Positions 15,490 to 23,877 of a stretch of 64,000 nt of DNA are shown here, piece after piece. The stretch spans positions 2,384,501 to 2,448,500 of the forward strand of contig NZ_AP023361.1 of assembly GCF_014191545.1 (NCBI RefSeq), given 5' to 3'. How positions within the stretch are numbered: the first letter of the stretch is position 1; every line of letters starts with the position of its first letter. Source of the stretch: Terrihabitans soli. Lineage in GTDB: Bacteria; Pseudomonadota; Alphaproteobacteria; Rhizobiales; Methylopilaceae. The notes under the pieces were generated by a model. That model saw only the letters and a program-made list of their open reading frames with translations, ran no database searches and had not been told where the DNA came from. Made by a program: the position numbers and the translations under genes.

Positions 15490-16416
15490 ATGAATATCGA
15501 CTGGTTGGGTGATCCCCATCTCGGTCGCTCGTTCATCAACGGTGTCCCGCTCCACCGAAGGGGGGAGCGGGAAGCGTTGGTGCGAGCGGCTTTTCGTCGT
15601 TCTCTCATCGAGACGACCGCCCGTTTTCACGTCTGCGTTGGCGATCTCTTCGACAAGCCGATTGTCTCTTACGACACTATTATGTTTGCGGTGGAGACTT
15701 ATCGCGAGGCTGCAGCAAAGAATCGAGGGACCGCGTTTGTCGTAATTCGCGGCAACCACGATGCAAGTCGCGACTTAGAGCGCGTCTCCGCTTTCGACCT
15801 CTTCAAGGCTATGATGGCGGGCGTTCCTAATGTTTCCGTCTTGACAGACCAGACGAACATCGGCGGCATCAGCTTCTGCCCCTGGCATCCGACGAAGACC
15901 GCTGCCGAAGTGGCCGCTCAGGTCAGCTCTTGTAATGTTGCCGTGGGACATTGGGACGTTGATGGCCAGGGCTCGAACCTGATCCCGACGGACGTCCTTG
16001 CTGACCGCGGGATCGTACAAGCCTTCACTGGCCATGTTCACAAACCCGACCAGTTCAAGCGTCACGGCGTCGACGTTACTGTTGTTGGCTCCATGCTTCC
16101 TTACGCTCACGGCGAAGAGATAAACGACGATCTATACGTCACGACGAACCTAGAAGCCGTGAAGGCCGATCCGGGGTCGTTCCGAAATAAAATCGTCCGC
16201 ATCGATCTTAAGCCGGGCGAGCTTTTCGACATTCAGCTCGACTGTTTGCAGTTGCAGGTTCGTCGACCGGAAGAGGTTGAAGAAGCACTGACCGTGGAGT
16301 TTGACGGCTTCGACATGCAGGCGCTTTTCACCAAGGCGTTCGATGCTGAAGGCGTTCCGGCGCCGCTGCGCGAAATGGTCTTGGGAAAATATGAAGAGCT
16401 GAGGAGTAAGGGATGA
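15490..16416 (+). CDS. SbcD/gp47-like DNA repair exonuclease subunit
   Basis: 308 aa calcineurin-like phosphoesterase. Metal ligands appear in order: GDPHLGR near residue 7, VGDLFD near 51, RGNHD near 90, GHWD near 155, GHVHKPD near 180. The layout and the SbcC homologue 230 nt downstream mark it as the nuclease half of an SbcCD/Mre11-Rad50 (T4 gp47/gp46) complex that trims DNA ends for recombination. The C-terminal cap domain is short. Confidence 0.88.
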   Translation: MNIDWLGDPHLGRSFINGVPLHRRGEREALVRAAFRRSLIETTARFHVCVGDLFDKPIVSYDTIMFAVETYREAAAKNRGTAFVVIRGNHDASRDLERVSAFDLFKAMMAGVPNVSVLTDQTNIGGISFCPWHPTKTAAEVAAQVSSCNVAVGHWDVDGQGSNLIPTDVLADRGIVQAFTGHVHKPDQFKRHGVDVTVVGSMLPYAHGEEINDDLYVTTNLEAVKADPGSFRNKIVRIDLKPGELFDIQLDCLQLQVRRPEEVEEALTVEFDGFDMQALFTKAFDAEGVPAPLREMVLGKYEELRSKG

Positions 16417-16667
16417 CCGTACAGCGGCGAACGCAGGCTGAACTTATTTGGGCGATGAATGAGTGGCTGAAGACCACGTCGCTAAGCACGTTCCAGAGAA
16501 GTCTGATTTCCGACTTGAAGGCGTGCGCCGAACGAGGTGCGGATGAGTTCTACGACCGCGCGGTCGAGTTCTTTGAATTCTTCGAAGGTCACATGATCAA
16601 CGCAATCTTCAGAGCCCGCCGCGAGGGCGTGGGTAGGAGCTGGCCAGCCAATGCTGAAGCATCTTGA
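16413..16667 (+). CDS. Small helical protein between sbcD and sbcC homologues
   Basis: 84 aa, start overlapping the SbcD-like stop (ATGA) and end overlapping the SbcC-like start by 17 nt. Strongly helical with an acidic/aromatic centre (YDRAVEFFEFFEGH). Not recognised; its position suggests a partner of the exonuclease complex. Confidence 0.55.
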   Translation: MTVQRRTQAELIWAMNEWLKTTSLSTFQRSLISDLKACAERGADEFYDRAVEFFEFFEGHMINAIFRARREGVGRSWPANAEAS

Positions 16668-18741
16668 GTATTTCAACGAATTCCCGACCACGGGCCGGAA
16701 GCTCTCCGGCGCCGTCGAATTCGAGCGCGGTCTAGGGGCCATCACCGGCCCCAACGAGGCCGGCAAATCCTTTATCATCGAGATGATCCGCTTCTCACTG
16801 TTCGGCACTTCGGCTCTTCGTGGATCGTCCGACGACTATCCGAAGCTGAAGACAAGTTTGTCGTTCGCCTCGAAGGGGGTTGATTATCGGGTCGACAGAA
16901 CGCTGCGGAACGCCAAGGTCTACCGCGGTGAAACCGAGATCGCCGTCGGCGTCACTCCGGTCAATATCAAGATCGTTGAAATTCTCGGCTTCGGCCTGAC
17001 CGTCTTCGACACGACGTGCGTGGCGAACCAAGGTGACATTGAGAAGCTCGGCTCTATGAAGCCAACCGAGCGCAAGAAGATGGTCGACTCGGTGATCGGC
17101 CTCGGCGTGATCGATGAGATTGCCAAGTGGGCCGGAGACGAAGCCAATGGTCTTTCACGAGAAGCGGATGCTCTTTCTCGAAACCTAGCCAAACCCATCG
17201 AGCCGTTCATCCCCAAGAATTATACGCCAGCGACGGACCTTCAGATTGAAGTCGATGAGCTGCAGGTGAAGAAGTCTGAGCTGGATCGTCTTGAAGGCTA
17301 TTTGACCGTTACCAAACTCGAACCGCTGCGGCCCACCTGCCGGATCGATATGGATGCTTCGGTCCTTAAGGGCTTCGCGGACGACCAAGACTCGCGGAAA
17401 GGCGAGATCGCGGCTCTGGAAACGCAGATCGCGGCTCTCCCGACGTCGTCCCCCTATTCGTCCTTGCAGATCGAGAAGATGCTTGCAGACCATGAGGCAT
17501 ACGACCTCTGGCTCGAGCGGGAACGGTTCGAGAGAACTCACCCGGCACCGCGGTTCTCCGTCGAGAAGCTCGACGAGATGGGGCGGCAATGGGGCGACCT
17601 GGAACTCTGGCACGAGTTCGAAGCCGCTGAGAAACGGTTCGAAGAGCTGTCGGCCCGCGGTCACCACGAGTGCCCAGCCTGTCAGCATAAGTGGGCAGTA
17701 GCCGGCGCCGAGATTGAAAGCTGCGAGCAGCAACTGTCTGCTCTCCGTGACCGGATCAAGTGTGCACCGGTACTTCCGGAGCTGACCCGTAACGGCATCA
17801 TCGGGGATCGTGCACTGCACGAGGCTCGTTCCGGTGAAGATTGGAGTCGCCTGAGTGCCATTCCAAAGGTCGACCGCCCTGCCGCATCCCGACAGGAGAT
17901 CGCCCGCTGGCAAGCCTCTCTGGGCGTTGCTGAGGATCGCAAACTGCTCCAGGACCAGCTCGCAGGTGCACAGAAGAAGCTTCAGCAGCAACCTGACTAC
18001 CGGGCGATGTTCAATGAGCGGGAGCGTTTCGAGATTGATCTGGAACGCTATCACGACCAGATCGTGATCTTCCGCGAATGGGAAGCCGATAGAAACCTGA
18101 AACTGGCTCAGGCTGCTCTGCTACGTGAGCAGGTGCAGGGTCTGAACCGATTACAGGATCGGCTCGTTGAAGCTCGAAACTATGAGCGCGATCTTTCGAC
18201 GTGGGTCGTGGCCGCACAGTCCTATGAGCTGCAGCTGCAAGAAGTAGAAGATCTTCGGACCCGTTCCGAGGATTGGAAAAAAGCCCGAACCTCGCTCACG
18301 ACGCTCCGCTCGCTCGTGAAGCAGCATCTGGTTCCGAGTTTGAACCGTGTCGCCAGCCATCTTCTCAATGGGATGACCGGCGGGCAGCGAAGTTCGATCG
18401 TTGTCGACGACGAGTTCGACATCACGGTCGACGGCCAACCTCTGAATACGCTCTCAGGGTCAGGTAAAGCCGTTGCGAACCTGTCTCTGCGGTTGGCTTT
18501 GGGCCGAGTTCTTACGGATAACGTCATGTCGATTTTCATTGGTGATGAGATCGACGCAAGTATGGACGATGACCGGGCTACCAAAACGTCCGACATCCTA
18601 CGGAACTTGGCCGAATCGTTATCGCAAATACTGATCGTCACCCACAAGTGTCCGAGTGCTGATTACCACATCGCACTGGAACCTTGTAATGACAATCAAA
18701 GCGATTGCCAACGAAGAGCTTCTTCGGGAGACGTTGGCTGA
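16651..18741 (+). CDS. SbcC/Rad50/gp46-like ATPase
   Basis: 696 aa. Walker A GPNEAGKS at residues 33-40, long central coiled coils, and a zinc hook CPAC at about 341-344 in the middle. The C-terminal ATPase half has the ABC signature as LSGSGKAVANLSLRLAL and Walker B SIFIGDEID with the catalytic acid near 632. These parts in this order define the Rad50/SbcC family. With the SbcD-like protein it should form an ATP-driven DNA-end processing machine for phage recombination and replication. Confidence 0.92.
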   Translation: MLKHLEYFNEFPTTGRKLSGAVEFERGLGAITGPNEAGKSFIIEMIRFSLFGTSALRGSSDDYPKLKTSLSFASKGVDYRVDRTLRNAKVYRGETEIAVGVTPVNIKIVEILGFGLTVFDTTCVANQGDIEKLGSMKPTERKKMVDSVIGLGVIDEIAKWAGDEANGLSREADALSRNLAKPIEPFIPKNYTPATDLQIEVDELQVKKSELDRLEGYLTVTKLEPLRPTCRIDMDASVLKGFADDQDSRKGEIAALETQIAALPTSSPYSSLQIEKMLADHEAYDLWLERERFERTHPAPRFSVEKLDEMGRQWGDLELWHEFEAAEKRFEELSARGHHECPACQHKWAVAGAEIESCEQQLSALRDRIKCAPVLPELTRNGIIGDRALHEARSGEDWSRLSAIPKVDRPAASRQEIARWQASLGVAEDRKLLQDQLAGAQKKLQQQPDYRAMFNERERFEIDLERYHDQIVIFREWEADRNLKLAQAALLREQVQGLNRLQDRLVEARNYERDLSTWVVAAQSYELQLQEVEDLRTRSEDWKKARTSLTTLRSLVKQHLVPSLNRVASHLLNGMTGGQRSSIVVDDEFDITVDGQPLNTLSGSGKAVANLSLRLALGRVLTDNVMSIFIGDEIDASMDDDRATKTSDILRNLAESLSQILIVTHKCPSADYHIALEPCNDNQSDCQRRASSGDVG

Positions 18742-19102
18742 GACGGGGTTCAACCCGTCGAAGACCGCTCGCCGACTCGGCATTGACTACGGTCAGCTGA
18801 TCTCGGCGTTAAAGCTCCAGTCCGGACGGCCATTTGTAATGGCTACCGGGCCGGAGCCGGTCGACATTCGAACGCTGGGGCGCCCTGGCCTCCAGCCGTT
18901 CGTTGTGGCGCTCAAGCGCTGCGGCGGGGAATGGCCCGCCAAATATCGGAGTATCATTGAAATTGCCCGCTCGGCCTACGACGCGGGTACGCACGAGATG
19001 TGCCAGCAGACCACCGAAGGTTGGGTGGTTCTGTATTCGATCCCCCGCAAGACGCCGACCAAGCCGCGGACGTACTTCGCCACTATGGGGGCGATCGACT
19101 GA
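18689..19102 (+). CDS. Fis-type HTH hypothetical protein
   Basis: 137 aa from the ATG at 18689, overlapping the end of the SbcC-like gene. The N-terminal 35 residues (LAETGFNPSKTARRLGIDYG) have the spacing of a Fis/HTH_8 helix-turn-helix. The rest contains a mixed alpha/beta domain with ALKRCGGEWPAKYRSIIEIA. It may be a DNA-binding regulator or replication accessory. Moderate confidence in the HTH only. Confidence 0.55.
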   Translation: MTIKAIANEELLRETLAETGFNPSKTARRLGIDYGQLISALKLQSGRPFVMATGPEPVDIRTLGRPGLQPFVVALKRCGGEWPAKYRSIIEIARSAYDAGTHEMCQQTTEGWVVLYSIPRKTPTKPRTYFATMGAID

Positions 19103-19620
19103 TGTCCAGCCAAATCCTGACTTTCTCGGGAAAGATGGTCGATCCCTTCGACCTGAAGCGCGGTGACATCGAGCCTCTCTCGGTCGCACACAGCCTCTCC
19201 CTCCTCAACCGGTATACCGGTCACACCAAGGTGCCCTACTCGGTCGCCCAGCACACGGTGCTTCTAGTCAAGAAAGTGCCGCGTGAGCTTCGTCGCGCTG
19301 CGTTCCTCCACGACTGGAACGAAAGCCTGATGAACGATCTGGCTCGCCCAGTGAAGACGAAGCTTCCGGAGTACACGACTCAGGAACGTATCGTTCAGAA
19401 GCAGATCTTCGAGCTGTTCAACGAACCGTTCGAGAACCTCGATGCCATCGCGAGTTACGACCTGCGTATCTGCGTCGACGAGATGCAGCAGCTTATGACC
19501 AACGGCTGGCAGTACGCCCCGGACGTTGAGCCGCTCGGCATCATTATCGAACCGTGGGAGTGGCAGGTCGCCCGCAAGAACTTCATCGATATGTATCAGG
19601 TGCTCTTCGGCCATGACTGA
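19102..19620 (+). CDS. HD-domain nucleotide phosphohydrolase (YfbR-like)
   Basis: 172 aa; ATG overlaps the preceding stop (TGATG). The HD signature is intact: H in VAQHTVLL near residue 53, HD in AAFLHDWNESLMNDLARPVK near 73, and a later D in ICVDEMQQL near 125. YfbR-like enzymes remove phosphate from dNMPs; the related DatZ enzymes hydrolyse dATP. With the two neighbours it forms a nucleotide-clearing or salvage set. The exact substrate is not deducible. Confidence 0.8.
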   Translation: MSSQILTFSGKMVDPFDLKRGDIEPLSVAHSLSLLNRYTGHTKVPYSVAQHTVLLVKKVPRELRRAAFLHDWNESLMNDLARPVKTKLPEYTTQERIVQKQIFELFNEPFENLDAIASYDLRICVDEMQQLMTNGWQYAPDVEPLGIIIEPWEWQVARKNFIDMYQVLFGHD

Positions 19621-20098
19621 GAAAGCTCTTCGCCACAACGCAGGTAAGATCAAGATGTCTTACGCCCCTGCCTGTCTCTCCCGTGCGGCCGCTCGCGGCT
19701 TTCAGTACGGTGCCGAGTTCAAGCCCAACCCATATCCGCGCGACAACTGGCGCAAAGGGTTCCCCTTCTCCGACGTGATCAACAGCTTCACTCGCCATCT
19801 CGATGCGTGGCGTGAAGGTGAGGACATCGATCCGGAGACCGCCGAAGCCGGCCACCCGTTGAACCACCTCGACCTCATGGCGTGCAATCTCGCTATGTTG
19901 ATCGACATGGTCGAACGTGGAGTTGGTGTCGACGACCGTTCGCGCTTCAAGAAGACGCCGAAGGACTACGGGCTTGATGGTCCGCAATCCCCTCCCGCGG
20001 CCCCGGCCCCCGAGGCGCCACCCTACCGGCCTGTAACCGGAATTCCTGAAGAGCTGCCTCCTCTCCCGGAGAGCTTCGTCCCCGTACAGGTTCATTGA
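19613..20098 (+). CDS. DUF5664 / dATP-dGTP diphosphohydrolase-like protein
   Basis: 161 aa from the ATG at 19613. It starts with the typical RHNAGKIKMSYAP block, followed by DVINSFTRHLDAWREGEDID and GHPLNHLDLMACNLAMLID, the conserved parts of a phage family annotated as DUF5664 or dATP/dGTP diphosphohydrolase. The C-terminal 40 residues are Pro-rich and probably disordered. It would act on deoxynucleotides. The function rests on family annotation, not on a visible catalytic motif. Confidence 0.72.
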   Translation: MTEKALRHNAGKIKMSYAPACLSRAAARGFQYGAEFKPNPYPRDNWRKGFPFSDVINSFTRHLDAWREGEDIDPETAEAGHPLNHLDLMACNLAMLIDMVERGVGVDDRSRFKKTPKDYGLDGPQSPPAAPAPEAPPYRPVTGIPEELPPLPESFVPVQVH

Positions 20099-20100
20099 TC

Positions 20101-20625
20101 ATGCAGAACTACATCCAAGAGGCCCTCCGCACCGCTGCGGGGGGCACGCCTCACACCGACAAGGTGCCGGCGTTCGTCCTGCTCGAGCTTCTGCTCGCCC
20201 GCGTGGATACCAACACCGACATTGATGCGGCCAAGAAATCGCTGTTCTACGGCAAGGCTCCCACCCTGAACATGGAGAGCATCCGGAGCAGCGGACCATA
20301 TCAGGATACGGAGAACGCCAGCTATGCGCCGGTTGATTTTAATGTTCTACACGGCGTGGTCGGTATCGACACAGAAGCTGCCGAACTCGTTGAACTTCTG
20401 GCGACCGCCATTCAGACCGGAGAACCGATCGACAGCGGTCGCGTTGTCGATGAGTCCGGAGACCTCCTCTGGTATCTCGCGATCCTCTTCGACGCCGTTG
20501 GCATCAACTTCGAAGAAGTGATGGAGAAGAACATCCAGAAGCTTCGGGTCCGCTACCCGGAGAAGTTCTCGGAGCACCTCGCTTTAAATCGAAACGAAGC
20601 GCAGGAAACCGCGCACTTCCATTAG
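20101..20625 (+). CDS. MazG-type nucleotide pyrophosphohydrolase
   Basis: 174 aa from the ATG at 20101; a TTG at 20095 overlapping the previous stop is an alternative start. The MazG motif is clear: GIDTEAAELVELL with Glu spacing, then DESGDLLWYLAILFD about 45 residues later. MazG enzymes hydrolyse NTP/dNTPs to monophosphates; in phages they help dNTP balance or lower ppGpp. A terminator hairpin follows at 20659. Confidence 0.85.
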   Translation: MQNYIQEALRTAAGGTPHTDKVPAFVLLELLLARVDTNTDIDAAKKSLFYGKAPTLNMESIRSSGPYQDTENASYAPVDFNVLHGVVGIDTEAAELVELLATAIQTGEPIDSGRVVDESGDLLWYLAILFDAVGINFEEVMEKNIQKLRVRYPEKFSEHLALNRNEAQETAHFH

Positions 20626-20658
20626 AAGTTCGTTCGACTGAAATGCCCTTCGTAATTA

Positions 20659-20691
20659 CCTCACGGGTCCTGCCGATCCGTGAGGTTTTTT
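20659..20691 (+). promoter_or_regulatory. Terminator-like hairpin whose 3' arm contains the nrdB Shine-Dalgarno
   Basis: CCTCACGG (20659-20666) pairs with CCGTGAGG (20678-20685) and is followed by six U. The nrdB ATG is at 20693, so GTGAGG in the 3' arm is the only good ribosome site, about 8 nt before the start codon. The same element can end transcription of the upstream operon and mask nrdB translation. No clear ligand-binding aptamer is visible. Confidence 0.7.
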
Positions 20692-20692
20692 A

Positions 20693-21685
20693 ATGCCCGT
20701 AGATAATACGAGCCGACCGCGTCTATTCGACCATCAGGTTGCTCGGAAGCCCAACTATTATCCGTGGACCGAGTCCATCAAGGAAGCCATGTGGCACAAT
20801 CCTTGGACCGCGTTCAAATTCAAGTTCGATACCGACGTCACTGATTTCCGTCTGAACCTCTCGGACGAAGAGCGGCAAGTTATTGTCCGCTGTCTGGCCG
20901 CAATCGCCCAGATCGAAGTCGCCGTGAAGACGTTCTGGTCCCGCCTCGGCGACAACCTCCCCCACCCCTCAATCGCAGGTCTCGGCACCGTCATGGCCGG
21001 GATCGAAGAAATCCATAACCACGCTTACGAACGGCTGCTCGACAAGCTTGGCCTCGACGACATCCAGGCAGGTCTTCTTGACGTGCCCGCCATCGCAGGC
21101 CGCGTATCGTATCTCAACAAGCACAACACCAAGGTCTATGGAGACGATCGTAAGCAGTACATCTACTCGCTGATCCTCTTCACGCTGTTCGTCGAGAACG
21201 TCAGCCTCTTCAGCCAGTTTTACATCATCCTCTGGTTCAACCGGTTCGAGAACCGTCTGAAGGATGCCGCCCAGCAGGTGAAATACACCCGCAACGAGGA
21301 ACTGCTGCACGCCCTCGCCGGCATGAAGATCATCAACACGCTGCGCGAAGAGTATCCGGAACTCTTCGACGAGGACCTCGAAGCCAAAATCTGCGAGGAA
21401 ACCGAAGTCGCGTTTCAAGCAGAAGCCGCGTTAATCGATTGGATGGTGGGCGACTACGACCGGCCCCGTCTCAATGCCTCACTTCTGAAATCTTATGTAG
21501 CTCAGCGTCTCAATGAGAGCCTGATCGGCATCGGCTACGCGCCCCAGTTCGACGTCTCCGAAGAGGACAAGCAGGCGACGTTCTGGATGACCGAGGGGCT
21601 GCTCGCGCCGCCCAAGGTCGACTTCTTCCATTCCGAGCCCACCGGCTACTCCGAGGGCGATATGCCCGTTGATGACGATTTCTGA
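20693..21685 (+). CDS. nrdB: Ribonucleotide reductase class I small subunit
   Basis: 330 aa ferritin-like radical subunit. Metal ligands: Glu in IAQIEVAV near residue 67, EEIH near 104, Glu in FVENVS near 166, EELLH near 203. The Tyr in EEIHNHAY sits four residues after the His, the place of the radical tyrosine in Escherichia coli NrdB. The first ligand appears to be Glu instead of Asp. The C-terminus ends VDDDF, the tail that docks on NrdA. Product feeds dNTP supply. Translation start lies next to an SD-masking hairpin. Confidence 0.92.
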   Translation: MPVDNTSRPRLFDHQVARKPNYYPWTESIKEAMWHNPWTAFKFKFDTDVTDFRLNLSDEERQVIVRCLAAIAQIEVAVKTFWSRLGDNLPHPSIAGLGTVMAGIEEIHNHAYERLLDKLGLDDIQAGLLDVPAIAGRVSYLNKHNTKVYGDDRKQYIYSLILFTLFVENVSLFSQFYIILWFNRFENRLKDAAQQVKYTRNEELLHALAGMKIINTLREEYPELFDEDLEAKICEETEVAFQAEAALIDWMVGDYDRPRLNASLLKSYVAQRLNESLIGIGYAPQFDVSEEDKQATFWMTEGLLAPPKVDFFHSEPTGYSEGDMPVDDDF

Positions 21686-23387
21686 GGACCTGCAAAAGAT
21701 GCGCGCCGACTACGCTTACCTGAATGAAGACTCGTTGAAGACCCTCTCTCGTGGCTATTTGGCCGAGGGCATCCCCGACAGCGAATTGAAGGCCGCGGCG
21801 ATCCTCCGCAGTCAGGAAATCGTCAATACCGCAGAGAAGATTCTAGGCCGGCCCTTGCCCGCCGTTCGTCTTGGCATCCGTCGGGGTTGGGTCTCCCCGG
21901 CCTCGCCGGTATGGGCAAACTTCGGTCTGCCGCGTGGCCTGCCGATCTCCTGCAACAACTCACACTTCGACGACACTACAGCGTCCATCATCTTCAAAAC
22001 CGCCGAGATCGGGATGATGACCAAGTTCGGTGCTGGTACGTCGGCGTGGCTCGGTGAGCTTCGCCCGGAAGGTTCACCGATCACGGGCGGCGGGAAGTCG
22101 CTAGGCCCGCTTCACTTCGCCCGGCTCATTCAGGAACAGGTTGGCGTTATCAGTCAGGCCAACACTCGCCGCGGCAATGCCGCGATCTATCTCGGCATCC
22201 GGCACCCGGACATTCACGAGTGGCTCAAGATCAAGGATAAGGGCCATCCGATCGAGCATCTGTCTTTCGGCGTCTGCATCGACGACGAGTGGATGGAGGA
22301 ATTTCTTGCGGAAGGCAAAGGCGGTGAAAAGCGGCTCCTTATGGCGAAGATCGTCACCAAGCGGCGGGCGAAGGGCTATCCCTACATCTTCTTCTCTGGC
22401 AATGCCAACAAGGCACGTCCTGACGTCCTGAAGCGGCTCGGTATCGAGATCAAGGCGACGAACCTCTGCACGGAGATCATGCTTCCGTCGACGACGGACG
22501 AGAGCTTCGTGTGCGATCTATCATCGGTCAACTTGCTCTATTACGATGAGTGGAAGGACACTCGTCTCGTCGAAGAAATGGTCTATCTGCTTGACGCGGT
22601 CATGACCGAGTACGTCGAGAAGATCGAGAACCTGGACGATGCTCAGGCTCGTCTCCTCATGAACTCACCGCTGAAGTTTGCCAAACGCTGGCGCGCAGTC
22701 GGCCTTGGTACGCTTGGTTATCACTCCATGCTTCAGTCGAAGATGATCCCCTTCGAGTCCGAAGAAGCGCGGGCGTTGAACATTGAGGTCCACAAGCTCG
22801 TCGGCGAACGGTCGGTCGCCGCCTCTCGCGAGATGGCGGTGATCTACGGCGAACCGGAAGGAATGAAAGGCACCGGGCTGCGTCACCTGTGCGTCAACGC
22901 GATCGCTCCTACCCGTAGCTCATCGGTCATCCTCGGTCAGGTTTCTCAGGGCATCGAGCCGATCACCGGCAATGTGTTCGAGAACGATAACGCCAAGGGC
23001 GTCTTCACGGACACGAACCAGATTCTGAAAGCCTTCCTCTTTTCCCGAGGTCTCGACACGACCAAGGTCTGGGAGGAAATCCTTCGCGCCGGCGGCTCTG
23101 TGCAGAACCTCTGCTACCTGACGGATGATGAGAAGGCGGTCTTCAAGACCTTCATCGAGATCGACCAGAAGGAAGTTATCCGGCAGGCGGCAGATCGTCA
23201 GCCGTTCGTCGACCAAGGCCAGTCTCTGAACCTGACGATCGCTCCGACGGTGTCCATGAGAGACAACGTCGATCTGATCGTGACGGCATGGAAGCTCGGC
23301 GTGAAGTCGCTCTACTACCACAACGGCCTCAACAAGGCCCAGGAACTGGCCCGTGAAATGTCCTCCTGCCAAGCATGTGAAGCATGA
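21672..23387 (+). CDS. nrdA: Ribonucleotide reductase class I large subunit, compact form
   Basis: 571 aa from the ATG at 21672, overlapping nrdB by 14 nt. Active-site pieces: SCNN near residue 97, ATNLCTEIM with radical Cys near 266 and catalytic Glu two later, and a C-terminal CQAC redox pair for re-reduction. There is no N-terminal ATP-cone, and the chain is about 190 residues shorter than E. coli NrdA, so dATP feedback inhibition at the activity site is probably absent. This suits a phage wanting uncontrolled dNTP supply. Confidence 0.93.
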   Translation: MTISEDLQKMRADYAYLNEDSLKTLSRGYLAEGIPDSELKAAAILRSQEIVNTAEKILGRPLPAVRLGIRRGWVSPASPVWANFGLPRGLPISCNNSHFDDTTASIIFKTAEIGMMTKFGAGTSAWLGELRPEGSPITGGGKSLGPLHFARLIQEQVGVISQANTRRGNAAIYLGIRHPDIHEWLKIKDKGHPIEHLSFGVCIDDEWMEEFLAEGKGGEKRLLMAKIVTKRRAKGYPYIFFSGNANKARPDVLKRLGIEIKATNLCTEIMLPSTTDESFVCDLSSVNLLYYDEWKDTRLVEEMVYLLDAVMTEYVEKIENLDDAQARLLMNSPLKFAKRWRAVGLGTLGYHSMLQSKMIPFESEEARALNIEVHKLVGERSVAASREMAVIYGEPEGMKGTGLRHLCVNAIAPTRSSSVILGQVSQGIEPITGNVFENDNAKGVFTDTNQILKAFLFSRGLDTTKVWEEILRAGGSVQNLCYLTDDEKAVFKTFIEIDQKEVIRQAADRQPFVDQGQSLNLTIAPTVSMRDNVDLIVTAWKLGVKSLYYHNGLNKAQELAREMSSCQACEA

Positions 23388-23602
23388 CCTTCGAGATCAT
23401 CACCAAGCCCGGCTGCATCTATTGCGATATGGCCAAGGCCCTGCTCGCGCCTTACGGCTACAAGGAAACGGTCTGTTCCACTCCGGAGCAGATCGCGGCC
23501 TTTAAGGCCGAGGGCTGGCGAAGCTTCCCCCAGATCTTCGAGAACGGGCTCCCCATCGGAGGCTACACGGAACTCGAAGCCTACCTGGAATTCGTGTTTT
23601 AA
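23384..23602 (+). CDS. Glutaredoxin / NrdH-like redoxin
   Basis: 72 aa; ATG overlaps the nrdA stop. Thioredoxin-fold start FEIITKPGCIYCDMAKALL gives the CxxC active site (residues 11-14), then a cis-Pro in SFPQIF and GG in IGGYTEL, all standard for small glutaredoxins. It should reduce the C-terminal CxxC pair of the phage NrdA. Terminator follows immediately. Confidence 0.9.
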   Translation: MTFEIITKPGCIYCDMAKALLAPYGYKETVCSTPEQIAAFKAEGWRSFPQIFENGLPIGGYTELEAYLEFVF

Positions 23603-23610
23603 GACCGAAA

Positions 23611-23637
23611 GGCGCCCTATCGGGCGCCTTTTTGTTA
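23611..23637 (+). terminator. Rho-independent terminator after the RNR operon
   Basis: AGGCGCCC (23611-23618) pairs with GGGCGCCT (23623-23630) around TATC, then five U. It ends the rightward middle genes. The next 160 nt before the tRNA hold no convincing gene; a short minus-strand frame there has no ribosome site and is rejected. Confidence 0.9.
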
Positions 23638-23800
23638 ATCCCTGAGAAATTCGAGGCCATTAGAGAGTCACTGGCGGCTATTTCGGGGTTTCCGGGTGTG
23701 GTCGTACCGAGCAACCCCCAAACGGCCGCTGGTGGACTCAAAAACGGCCTTGCCGCCCCAGACGAATTCTCTTAGGTAACGGTTTGGCCGAAAAGGCGTT

Positions 23801-23877
23801 GCCGCCATAGCTCAGTTGGTTAGAGCGCCGCATTGTGGATGCGGAGGTCCCCCGTTCGAGCCGGGGTGGCGGTACCA
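23801..23877 (+). tRNA. tRNA-His (GTG)
   Basis: Full cloverleaf: 7-bp acceptor (GCCGCCA with TGGCGGT, the first pair G-U), D arm with CTCAGTTGGTTAGAG, anticodon stem CCGCA/TGCGG with loop TTGTGGA (anticodon GTG), T arm GTTCGAG, discriminator A73 and encoded CCA. There is no G at -1 and no C73, as in the atypical tRNA-His of many Alphaproteobacteria. The gene lies between converging early and late units, and the PhoH stop follows its last base directly. Confidence 0.95.

Noticed and set aside
23502-23741. Minus-strand 79-codon frame between glutaredoxin and tRNA
   Set aside because: It runs through the terminator hairpin and the glutaredoxin gene, and lacks a ribosome site.
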